This document shows, piece by piece, positions 1 through 6,099 of a DNA stretch of 9,871 nt. The DNA lies in contig CAXOVX010000009.1 of assembly GCA_964213345.1 (NCBI GenBank), positions 1 to 9,871 on the forward strand, written 5' to 3'. Position numbers and translations under genes: made by a program. Position 1 is the first letter of the stretch, and each line of letters starts with the position of its first letter. This DNA is from CAXOVX01 sp964213345. Lineage in GTDB: Bacteria > Pseudomonadota > Alphaproteobacteria > Rickettsiales > Midichloriaceae. The notes beneath the pieces were generated by a model that had not been told where the DNA came from, did not search any database, and saw nothing but the letters and a program-made list of their open reading frames with translations.

Positions 1-90
1 TGCCTTTTATAAATGTATTTCCAAACAATTTATAAATCCTTTGCAAAAATCATCAGCATAACAATATATTCCTGTAAAATCTATTTCCAT
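1..90 (-). pseudogene. IS982-family transposase, N-terminal fragment (runs off left edge)
   Basis: The minus strand from ATG at 90 encodes a short peptide containing YCYADDFCK and ending near LEIHL. This resembles the conserved start of IS982-family transposases (a DDFCK-like block followed by E-x-HL). A Shine-Dalgarno-like AGAGGA lies just upstream. An in-frame TAA at 7-9 stops it after 27 codons, whereas the family protein is usually close to 300 residues, so this copy is either broken by a nonsense mutation or frameshifted near the window edge. The family call rests on a short stretch remembered from the family; the rest would lie left of this window. A second IS982-type fragment lies at the right edge in the opposite orientation. 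Confidence 0.55.
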
Positions 91-160
91 ATAATTCCTC
101 TTTGTTAGCCTTTATCGGCTTCTCTAAACAGATATCATATCTCCATCTTATTGCATTATA

Positions 161-298
161 TTACCCATTCCCTAGCCTTAGTTCGGGTTGAACAGAGCTC
201 CCAAAAGAGTTTATGGCACCATAAGTGTTATTACTACAATTTGGTAAAATAATTCCAGTTAGAAAAAACAACAGTACAAGAGTGAACTTGTTGTTAAT
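161..298 (-). pseudogene. Relic of a small secreted or lipoprotein-like protein
   Basis: A minus-strand open frame reads NNKFTLVLLFFLTGIILPNC followed by a Ser/Asn/Gly-rich stretch and stops at 161-163. A basic start, a hydrophobic core and a cysteine after LPN look like a signal peptide with a weak lipobox. There is no proper start: ATG AAT lies just upstream at about 303, but one extra T puts a TAA in its frame, so removing one base would give MNNNKFTLVL. The downstream part is short and may be sequence of the adjacent IS982 relic. I read it as a frameshifted, possibly IS-interrupted exported protein. Function is unknown, and chance coding is possible in sequence this AT-rich. Confidence 0.35.
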
Positions 299-310
299 TC
301 ATTCTACTAA

Positions 311-473
311 AAATTAGCTGGCAAAACCAATGAAGAAGTAAAGAATATACCAAGATTATTATGCAAGTGAATTAATTGGCATAAAGCAATGGGATTATCC
401 TTCTGTTGATATCTTACAAAAAAAATATGATGGAATGTATGCAGTACAGAAAGAAAATTTTTCTGAGTATTAA
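311..473 (+). pseudogene. Decayed ORF, unrecognised
   Basis: Two short overlapping plus-strand frames give protein-like peptides. The first, from 311, reads KLAGKTNEEVKNI. The second, from 342 to the TAA at 471-473, contains YQDYYASELIG, then IKQWDYPSVDILQKKYDG, and ends ENFSEY. A single frameshift near 342-350 would join them into one C-terminal tail of about 50 residues. There is no credible start codon or Shine-Dalgarno. I do not recognise the family. The composition (charged, many Tyr, few low-complexity runs) looks more like a real protein than translated spacer DNA, but the support is weak. Confidence 0.25.
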
Positions 474-514
474 TATTCTAGGATCAAACAACAACTAGCG
501 TGAAATTTTGGATA

Positions 515-874
515 TTACCAAGCATCCTCAATATGATGTTGAACCTGATTATCCTTTACAATAATCAAATCGAAACGGCATGGAAAATCGTTATAGTTTG
601 TGTTGCTGGCCAAAAAGCACTCAGCAGCTTCAACGCATCTACTTTGCTGCTTAGCAGTAACTATTTCGAGTAAAATTTGCGAATTCAAAGCACGTCTGGC
701 TTTTACTTCCACAAATATTACCTCTCTTTCCTTTCCTGCAATCAGGTCTATTTCGCCATATGGGGTTTTAAACCTTTTTGCTATGATTGTATAACCATAG
801 TGTAACAAATAATTAAGAGCTATTTCTTCTGCTTCAAGCCCATAATTATAGCAGTCAAGCTTTTTTGCGAACAT
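515..874 (-). CDS. yraN: YraN/UPF0102 family protein (nuclease-like fold)
   Basis: This 119-residue protein matches the UPF0102/YraN family in length and motifs. GLEAEEIAL near residues 12-20 is followed by YGEIDLIA (39-46) and FVEVKAR (54-60). The D43 and E56-x-K58 pattern is the layout of the restriction-endonuclease-like fold, and RFDLI (100-104) matches the family's late motif. The family is widely conserved in bacteria and predicted to bind or process nucleic acid; its physiological role is not settled. The ATG at 874 lies 7 nt after the ftsW stop on the same strand, so the two are probably co-transcribed with ftsW first. No strong Shine-Dalgarno is visible. No residue of the core motif appears to be missing. 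Confidence 0.88.
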   Translation of the reverse strand: MFAKKLDCYNYGLEAEEIALNYLLHYGYTIIAKRFKTPYGEIDLIAGKEREVIFVEVKARRALNSQILLEIVTAKQQSRCVEAAECFLASNTNYNDFPCRFDLIIVKDNQVQHHIEDAW

Positions 875-881
875 GATGCTA

Positions 882-2054
882 TTATCTTATTTTTATATGT
901 AAAACATTGTTACCTAGTCCAGATGTTTTTGTATACTTGGTGAGATTAAAATAAATTCCAACGGCAATCGCCATGGCTATGAGTGAAGATCCTCCGTAAC
1001 TTACAAACGGCAATGTCATACCCTTCGTTGGCAAAATATTTAGAGTCACACCTATGTTGAATATAGACTGAAATGCTATATACATTACAATACCTATTGC
1101 TGCATACATGCGATATAAATTCCTCATTTTACTAACGTTGATAAATCCCTTGATAACTATAAAAGCAATTAACGATAATATAGCGATGCAAAATATTATT
1201 CCAAATTCTTCAGCAGCAACTGAAAAAATAAAATCACTATGTAGATCAGGTAGTGCATACTTTACGCTTCCTTCTCCAGGTCCTGTGCCTAAGAATCCAC
1301 CATGAGCATAAGATTCTAATGATTTCTGCACTTGATAGCCTATCTCTAGATCATTTCCTAAAAAATGGTCTATCCTTTTAGCAACGTGCGGAAAGAACAG
1401 GTATGCAAGGTACACCATGCTGGTAAATAGTACAAATAATAACAGCACAAGTTTTAGTGATAACCCTGCAATAAAAAATTGGACACCAGTAACAACGCAA
1501 ATTGTGACTGCCATGCCTAAATCCGGTTGCATTAGCAATAATCCCATAATAAGAAGGTGCAGTATGGTGCATATAGCAAAACTTGGAAAATCATCTTTTA
1601 TTTTTCCCTCTGCAAAGATGGCAGCTACAATAACTGTATAAAATGGTTTGATGAATTCTGATGGCTGTAACGAAAATCCTAAGATTATTAACCAGCGTTT
1701 AGCCCCTTTTGTTTCATCTCCCACAAAAGGTAAGAGCATTAAAGATACAATAGTTATGACTAGTCCTATGAAGCATATCTTTTTTACTTGATTTTCTTTA
1801 ATGATAGAAAAAAAGAGAATTGTAGGCAGTGCTATGAGCGTGTAATAAAATTGCTTTCTTATAAAAGAAAAATGTGGCACACCGATTTTTGCCGCAATCA
1901 CGGGACTAGCAGTAGCAATTAATATGAGCCCTATCAGGATTAAGAATAACAAAGCAATAAAAGATTTGTTATCGATACTATTCCACCAAAGCAAGATGGG
2001 ATTTTTTTCGTATGTTGCCTTATCATATGTGTTATTTTTCATGCTCAAAGTCAC
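882..2054 (-). CDS. ftsW: FtsW, septal peptidoglycan glycosyltransferase (SEDS family)
   Basis: A 390-residue polytopic inner-membrane protein with about ten hydrophobic segments. Family landmarks are GAKRWL (117-122), QPSEF (130-134), QPDLG (176-180), GYQVQKS (239-245), GTGPGEG (256-262), LPDLHSDFIF (268-277) with the conserved Asp274 of the SEDS active-site region, and LPTKGMTLPFVSYGGSS (341-357). The last block and the QPSEF variant fit FtsW better than RodA. FtsW polymerises glycan strands from lipid II at the division septum with a class B PBP. I chose the GTG at 2054 because AAGGA lies 7 nt upstream; an ATG at 2042, four codons later, is the alternative. Its presence implies that some septal peptidoglycan synthesis is retained. 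It is followed closely by yraN. Confidence 0.93.
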   Translation of the reverse strand: MTLSMKNNTYDKATYEKNPILLWWNSIDNKSFIALLFLILIGLILIATASPVIAAKIGVPHFSFIRKQFYYTLIALPTILFFSIIKENQVKKICFIGLVITIVSLMLLPFVGDETKGAKRWLIILGFSLQPSEFIKPFYTVIVAAIFAEGKIKDDFPSFAICTILHLLIMGLLLMQPDLGMAVTICVVTGVQFFIAGLSLKLVLLLFVLFTSMVYLAYLFFPHVAKRIDHFLGNDLEIGYQVQKSLESYAHGGFLGTGPGEGSVKYALPDLHSDFIFSVAAEEFGIIFCIAILSLIAFIVIKGFINVSKMRNLYRMYAAIGIVMYIAFQSIFNIGVTLNILPTKGMTLPFVSYGGSSLIAMAIAVGIYFNLTKYTKTSGLGNNVLHIKIR

Positions 2055-2066
2055 GATTAAGTCCTT

Positions 2067-2096
2067 ATTATACCATCAATTTGATTTTTTTGTGAA
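2067..2096 (-). promoter_or_regulatory. Candidate sigma-70 promoter of ftsW-yraN
   Basis: On the minus strand TTCACA (2091-2096) and TATAAT (2067-2072) are separated by 18 nt, with TG one base before the -10 (TGGTATAAT), an extended -10. The expected start near 2060 would leave only about six leader bases before the GTG at 2054 and would cut off the AAGGA at 2062-2066. So either translation starts at the ATG 2042, or the transcript begins further upstream, or this box is fortuitous in AT-rich DNA. Confidence 0.4.
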
Positions 2097-2133
2097 ATTG
2101 TTATAGTGCAAAATTTTCTGATAGCCCTACCAA

Positions 2134-2151
2134 TATAGTCAAATGAAAAAT
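2134..2151 (+). repeat. 18-bp dispersed repeat, probable IS630-type terminal end
   Basis: TATAGTCAAATGAAAAAT is identical to 8712-8729, where it sits at the 3' end of an IS630 transposase relic. It begins with TA, the target dinucleotide of IS630/Tc1-type elements. Here it is isolated and abuts the IS481 fragment at 2157-2222. I interpret it as a solo end left by a lost element. Confidence 0.55.
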
Positions 2152-2156
2152 TTTCT

Positions 2157-2222
2157 TTACATAGCTATCTCTCTACGAATTTCCTTCGTTGTTCTGGCGC
2201 GTTTATGTAATATTTGTCCCAT
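2157..2222 (-). pseudogene. IS481-family transposase, N-terminal 21 codons only
   Basis: From ATG at 2222 the minus strand encodes MGQILHKRARTTKEIRREIA and then stops at 2157-2159. This closely matches the characteristic start of a large IS481 transposase group (MGQ-L-H, TT, then a helix rich in Arg and Glu). GAGGAA lies about 7 nt upstream of the ATG, so the original start site is preserved. The full protein is around 300 residues, so all but the first tip of the helix-turn-helix region is gone. The break coincides with the 18-bp IS630-like end at 2134-2151, which suggests that a second insertion or its deletion removed the rest. Confidence 0.7.
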
Positions 2223-2289
2223 ATGATGTTCCTCATTTTTTTTGTATCTTCTTCATATAATACACCATTATTCCCTGAGATCAAGCAAG

Positions 2290-2309
2290 TAGCCCTTGCA
2301 AAGCGGCTA
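2290..2309. repeat. 20-bp palindromic repeat, copy 1
   Basis: TAGCCCTTGCAAAGCGGCTA has arms TAGCC (2290-2294) and GGCTA (2305-2309). Both halves recur at 6072-6099 in swapped order. It lies 32 bp past the priA stop but lacks the T-run of an intrinsic terminator. Confidence 0.5.
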
Positions 2310-2340
2310 GGCTCACTTATTACTAAGACTACCTTTCTTT

Positions 2341-4389
2341 TTAGGTAAAAGTGTGCGGATCTATGTCGATTTTTATCTTAAAGTTGGGTGGGAGTTTTGC
2401 ATTACTTAGCCACTCCTTTATGGTTTTTTGTACATTTATTTTTTTGTCTGCTCTAATAATGAAGCGATATCTGAAAAAATTACGTAACTGCATCAAAGGT
2501 GCAGGAGCAGGACCTAATATCAGTAAATTGTCGTTTGAAGTTGGTATATGAGAGCTCAATTGTTTTAATACTGTTAATAATTTTATTTCATCTTTTGCAC
2601 TGATGGTAATCATGGCCAATCTTGTGAATGGCGGTACTTTTGCTATTTGACGATTCTGTAACTCTAGCTCCATAAATCCTTCCCTGTTGTAGGCGGCTAT
2701 GTATTTTAGTAAAGCATTATCAGGCTCGTGTGTTTGAAGTATGATCTGCCCTTGCTCTTTTCCTCTTCCAGCTCTACCCATAACTTGATGTAAGAGCTGG
2801 TATGTTTTTTCAAGCACCCTAATATCCGCTCCTAAATAGTGTGGATTAGCGTCTATTACAACCACTAACTGCAACTTGTTAAAATGCAGTCCTTTTGCTA
2901 GCAGTTGCGTGCCTATTAAAATATCAACATCGCCATGAGTAATATTGTCTATCATTTCACGTGCTTTTGCGGGAGAAGTGATAGTATCGCTGGTTGCTAT
3001 CTCTATTTTAGCCTCCGGAAATAGAAATCTAATTTCTTCTTCTATTTTTTCAACACCTGGTCCATAAGTAATGATATTACCCTCACTTGAGCATTGTTCG
3101 CATTTAGGAGTGCATGGTACAGAAATGCCACAATAATGGCACTGCAATATGTTCTTGTATTTATGATATACAAGCCAAAATTGGCAATTTTTGCATTTGA
3201 TTTTGTTTCCACAGCCAGTACACATACTAACAGGAGCATATCCTCGTCGATTAATAAAAAGCATAGCTTGTTTTTTCGCTTTTATTGTATCTGCGATGTA
3301 TTGCTGAGTTGTAGTATGTATCCAAGAAGCTGATGGAGGACCATTTCTTTGCATGGTTTTTTTTTGTACTATGTCCTTCATGTCAACTATTAAAACTTTA
3401 GGCAATTCTACGCCACTGTAACGTTGTTCTAAATAAAAATAAGAGTATTTATTTTGTCTTACATTATATATAGTTTCAGTTGAAGGAGTGGCGGAAGATA
3501 AAATAATAGGGATATTTTCAATATTTGCCCGCATTACAGCCATATCACGAGCATTATATACAACTCCTTCTTCTTGTTTGAACGAAGAATCATGCTCTTC
3601 ATCTACCACTATGAAGTGTAAATTGGAAAAAGGGAGAAACAATGCGCTTCGTGCTCCTATTATAAAATTAATTCTCCCTTGTTGTACGCCATACCAAATT
3701 TCACACTTCTGTTTGTTAGTAATAGCTGAATGCCAAGAAAACAGTTTATGTGTATTAATTCTTTCTTGAAAACGGCTGGTTAGTTGTGCAGTAAGTAGTA
3801 TCTCAGGTACGAGCATTAATACTTGTCCCCCGCTTGCCAAAATATCTTTTGCTATATCCAAGTATACTTCTGTTTTCCCCGATCCAGTGACGCCATCTAG
3901 CACATATATCGCATTTTTTTTGCAACTTCCTATATCATTTTTGATGACATCGACAACCTTTTGTTGAGCAATAGATAACGAAACTTCGCATTTCGTGTAT
4001 AGCGTTGCATCACTGAGAATCAGCGCAGGGATATTGTTTTGTGTTCTACATAATTTAGCAATTTTTCTATATTCAGCCTTGGAAATGCTAAGCATCATTT
4101 TCAATACCATGCCTACGTATGCCATGTTATAGTCCGCAACCCATTTCATAAATTGTTGCGTAGAAAGTGATATAGGGGGTAAATCGAGTACTTCATCGAT
4201 TTCTCGTAGCTTTTTATCAAGCATATTCTCTGCTGGAATGGCATTCTCTACTACCATGCCTACAAGCTTAGTATTGCGAAAAGGCACAACAACGAGTTGA
4301 CCGCTGACTAACTTCCTTTCATCATTGAAACTGTAAGTGAAGCATTGATCCAATGCTAGTGGAAGTAGTACTGTGACTAATTGCGCCAT
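2341..4389 (-). CDS. priA: PriA, primosomal replication-restart helicase
   Basis: A 682-residue superfamily 2 DNA helicase that reloads the replisome at stalled forks; E. coli PriA is 732. Visible landmarks are an N-terminal DNA-binding region, Walker A GVTGSGKTE (166-174), Walker B DEEH (263-266), SSATPS (298-303), and four zinc-binding CxxC pairs (Cys390/393, 399/402, 417/420, 430/433) plus an extra Cys426. Further on are GTQLLAKGLHF (493-503) and QVMGRAGRG (535-543), helicase motifs V and VI. The C-terminal domain is complete to DIDPHTFT. Nothing essential appears lost. The start at 4389 (MAQLVTVLLP) agrees with the family N terminus. It diverges from the aldolase-like gene at 4550, and the shared 160-bp gap holds the candidate promoter and palindrome at 4404-4431. 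Confidence 0.96.
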   Translation of the reverse strand: MAQLVTVLLPLALDQCFTYSFNDERKLVSGQLVVVPFRNTKLVGMVVENAIPAENMLDKKLREIDEVLDLPPISLSTQQFMKWVADYNMAYVGMVLKMMLSISKAEYRKIAKLCRTQNNIPALILSDATLYTKCEVSLSIAQQKVVDVIKNDIGSCKKNAIYVLDGVTGSGKTEVYLDIAKDILASGGQVLMLVPEILLTAQLTSRFQERINTHKLFSWHSAITNKQKCEIWYGVQQGRINFIIGARSALFLPFSNLHFIVVDEEHDSSFKQEEGVVYNARDMAVMRANIENIPIILSSATPSTETIYNVRQNKYSYFYLEQRYSGVELPKVLIVDMKDIVQKKTMQRNGPPSASWIHTTTQQYIADTIKAKKQAMLFINRRGYAPVSMCTGCGNKIKCKNCQFWLVYHKYKNILQCHYCGISVPCTPKCEQCSSEGNIITYGPGVEKIEEEIRFLFPEAKIEIATSDTITSPAKAREMIDNITHGDVDILIGTQLLAKGLHFNKLQLVVVIDANPHYLGADIRVLEKTYQLLHQVMGRAGRGKEQGQIILQTHEPDNALLKYIAAYNREGFMELELQNRQIAKVPPFTRLAMITISAKDEIKLLTVLKQLSSHIPTSNDNLLILGPAPAPLMQLRNFFRYRFIIRADKKINVQKTIKEWLSNAKLPPNFKIKIDIDPHTFT

Positions 4390-4403
4390 ATTGTTCAGAA
4401 TAA

Positions 4404-4431
4404 ATTATACCGAGTTATGCACCTTCGGTAT
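4404..4431 (-). promoter_or_regulatory. TATAAT box with overlapping 7-bp inverted repeat, upstream of priA
   Basis: On the minus strand TATAAT (4404-4409) lies 14 nt before the priA start. It overlaps a perfect inverted repeat, ATACCGA (4407-4413) and TCGGTAT (4425-4431), with an 11-nt spacer. The position is that of an operator covering the -10 and spacer. The -35 region is poor, so this may be an activator-dependent or weak promoter, or a coincidence. Confidence 0.35.
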
Positions 4432-4472
4432 TGATGTGTAACGGTAAAAGCGTGTGAGTGCATCAAATTGTT

Positions 4473-4500
4473 TTGCATCATATAAAATAGATAGTACAAT
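4473..4500 (+). promoter_or_regulatory. Weak promoter candidate for the aldolase-like/FlgB-like pair
   Basis: TTGCAT (4473-4478) and TACAAT (4495-4500) are spaced by 16 nt and lie 50 bp before the chosen start at 4550. The -35 match is poor. It is listed because it is the best-looking plus-strand pair in the divergent gap. Confidence 0.2.
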
Positions 4501-4549
4501 TCAGCCTAGAAGGAAAATTTTGTATGAAGGAATGAAGAGGTTTTTTACT

Positions 4550-5176
4550 ATGCAGATATTTGTTCGTGGTGATTTTACTCATAGTGACGACCCTAAAATC
4601 ATCAAAGAGTTACATGACGTGGGGTTTGTAGATGGTGTTGTTGTTGATGTACGCACTGGAGGAGACGTATTGAAATTAGAAAGTTTTATTAAGAATGTAT
4701 GTGATGTTATTAGTACCAGAATTCACATACCAATACTGGCTTCTGGATATGAAGATATTTTAGATAAAGCGAAGGTATTGCTGGGTTTTAATAAAGATCT
4801 TGTCGTTTTAAGCCTTCCATTAAGTATCAATGGACTGAAAGCATGTAAGAAGCTCAGTGATGCAGAAATACCAGTAAATGTAACGTCTTGCTTTTCTGGA
4901 GCACATGCGTTTTTAGCGGCTAAAGCCGGAGCAAAATATGTATCTCTCCCAATAAATAATCTCGATAATTCCGGATTTTTTGGCATCGATCTAATTAGTG
5001 ACGTGTGTGGCATATACGAAAATTATCCTGAAATTGAGGCTCAAGTTATCGTAAATGTGGATAGTCCAGTGCAATTAATAGAGGCTGCAAAATTAGGTTG
5101 CGATGTTGTGTCTGTAACTCCTCAGTTTTTGTTTAAATTAGCAGAGAACGCGTGCTGCTGTGTAAAAGACTTTTAG
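4550..5176 (+). CDS. Transaldolase/fructose-6-phosphate aldolase-like protein lacking catalytic residues
   Basis: This 208-residue protein follows the small transaldolase (TalC/FSA) family end to end: MQIF start, VDGV (27-30), IPILASGYED (60-69), INGLKACKKL (93-102), IPVNVT (107-112), AAKAGAKYVS (123-132), and a late VDSPVQLIEAA block. The expected length is about 215. The active site looks dismantled by hand alignment: the early Asp is Arg6, the TTNP loop reads VVDV (31-34), the Schiff-base Lys of VVKIP is Ser88, and the catalytic Tyr near residue 131 is Pro134. Thr112 is kept. Normal aldolase chemistry therefore seems unlikely, although the frame is intact. I chose ATG 4550, with AAGAGG 9 nt upstream and family agreement, over GTG 4454 and ATG 4532. 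The flgB-like gene follows after 2 nt. Confidence 0.75.
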   Translation: MQIFVRGDFTHSDDPKIIKELHDVGFVDGVVVDVRTGGDVLKLESFIKNVCDVISTRIHIPILASGYEDILDKAKVLLGFNKDLVVLSLPLSINGLKACKKLSDAEIPVNVTSCFSGAHAFLAAKAGAKYVSLPINNLDNSGFFGIDLISDVCGIYENYPEIEAQVIVNVDSPVQLIEAAKLGCDVVSVTPQFLFKLAENACCCVKDF

Positions 5177-5178
5177 CT

Positions 5179-5625
5179 ATGCAAATACAAAAATTATCTT
5201 TTCCTGTAATGGTTACGTTGCTTTGTTGTTTTTCAATCTGTAAAGCAGCATACTCAGAGGATTTGCAAGATTTAACCGAGCATTTGCGCTATCTTGCAGC
5301 AAAAGACACGGTTATATCGAAAAATATAGCTAATGCGGATACTCCAGAGTATCTACCTAAAGACTTGGAAGAACAGGAACCACAAAAAGATAGTAAAGTA
5401 TTGCTAGAAAGGACGCATCAAGCACATTTTCAGATTGATAGTGTACAGACAGATTTTAACCTAGTACAGGATGAAGTACTTGAACTAAAGCCAAATGGAA
5501 ATGGAGTAGTGATAGAGCATGAATTGATGAAAAAGAACGAAAATTCATTACGCTTTAGCGAGACAAGTAATTTATACAATAAGATACGTAATATGATAAA
5601 GGTATCCACTGTTGGGCTGAAATAG
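5179..5625 (+). CDS. flgB: FlgB-like flagellar rod protein with N-terminal hydrophobic segment
   Basis: A 148-residue protein with the FlgB hallmarks. A helix LRYLAAKDTVISKNIANADTP (residues 36-56) holds the conserved NIANADTP rod motif, a variable middle follows, and the C terminus has PNGNGVVIEHELMKKNENSL (105-124) then NLYNKIRNMI. FlgB forms the proximal rod of the flagellar basal body and is normally exported through the flagellar type III apparatus without a cleaved signal. Here residues 1-25 (FPVMVTLLCCFSICKAA) look like a Sec signal peptide or a membrane anchor, which is unusual. No flgC or fliE is adjacent. ATG 5179 is 2 nt after the upstream stop with no clear Shine-Dalgarno, suggesting translational coupling. 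It may be a diverged rod protein or one recruited to another envelope role. Confidence 0.72.
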   Translation: MQIQKLSFPVMVTLLCCFSICKAAYSEDLQDLTEHLRYLAAKDTVISKNIANADTPEYLPKDLEEQEPQKDSKVLLERTHQAHFQIDSVQTDFNLVQDEVLELKPNGNGVVIEHELMKKNENSLRFSETSNLYNKIRNMIKVSTVGLK

Positions 5626-5678
5626 TAGGATGGGTGAAGGTTATGTACTGGTACCGTAAAAAGTGTTTGCTCTCTGCT

Positions 5679-6054
5679 TCATAAGCAGTTTATGCATACA
5701 GGGCGTTTTTTGGAATTTTTCTTTTCCACGAATAAATCTCTTCCCTGTTTTCTACCACTATCACGAGCATATGATGCGACGTTCACTGTCACAGATAGCT
5801 CATTACTAATATAACTTTTATCGCCAAGTTTTGGCAAAAAACTGACTAATTGAATAGCTAAACATTTACCAATACCCAGCATTGTTTTCAATATCTCAAC
5901 TTTTGGCTCTGATTCAGAAGAGTTTGCTATGATGTCACTTGATTTAGCATCAATCTCAGAAATTTCTTCTCCTAAAATCTTTATCAATACTATCAATACT
6001 GCAATGTAGTCTCTTCTTCCCGTTACACACGTCTAGACCTATAATCTTTTCCAT
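5679..6054 (-). pseudogene. IS110-family transposase, internally deleted
   Basis: From ATG 6054 the minus strand reads MEKIIGLDV, the typical IS110 start with the first acidic residue of the DEDD domain. After about 25 codons the frame shifts and a second frame (5996 to 5679) encodes the C-terminal half: LGIGKCLAIQLVSFLPKLG, then VASYARDSG, matching the GIGK and APxxxxSG blocks of the family. Family proteins are about 300-350 residues; roughly 160 are missing between the two parts. A further frameshift near 5705 lets ALYA (compare ALYMAAL) appear in another frame, followed by a TAA at 5690-5692. It is non-functional. A tandem 9-bp repeat (TATCAATAC twice, 5982-5999) sits at the junction. IS110 elements encode a bridge RNA in their flanks, but I cannot identify one here. 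Confidence 0.75.
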
Positions 6055-6071
6055 ATTATAATCGCTCATTG

Positions 6072-6099
6072 TGCAAAGCGGCTATTTAATCTAGCCCTT
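6072..6099. repeat. Palindromic repeat, copy 2, halves in swapped order
   Basis: TGCAAAGCGGCTA (6072-6084) is identical to 2297-2309, and TAGCCCTT (6092-6099) is identical to 2290-2297. In the first copy TAGCCCTT precedes the other half directly; here it follows after TTTAATC. GGCTA and TAGCC can pair as a hairpin. It lies 18 bp upstream of the IS110 relic start. Confidence 0.5.

Noticed and set aside
155..160. Minus-strand TATAAT near the IS982 start as a promoter
   Set aside because: No acceptable -35 is found at a normal distance, and such hexamers are common in DNA this AT-rich.
3094..3769. Plus-strand open frames (79 and 93 codons) within priA
   Set aside because: Both are antisense to the helicase and zinc-binding regions of an intact gene, with no recognisable motifs.
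4454..4549. N-terminal extension of the aldolase-like protein from GTG 4454
   Set aside because: The extra 32 residues have no counterpart in the family, whose proteins begin at the MKIF-like motif. ATG 4550 has a well-spaced AAGAGG.
5152..5178. GTG 5152 as the start of the FlgB-like gene
   Set aside because: It would overlap the previous gene and add nine residues without a Shine-Dalgarno. ATG 5179, just after the stop, is simpler, though the choice is not proven.
5674..5688. Hairpin CTGCTT/AAGCAG after the FlgB-like gene as a terminator
   Set aside because: The stem is only 6 bp, is followed by just a few Ts, and lies within the end of the IS110 relic.
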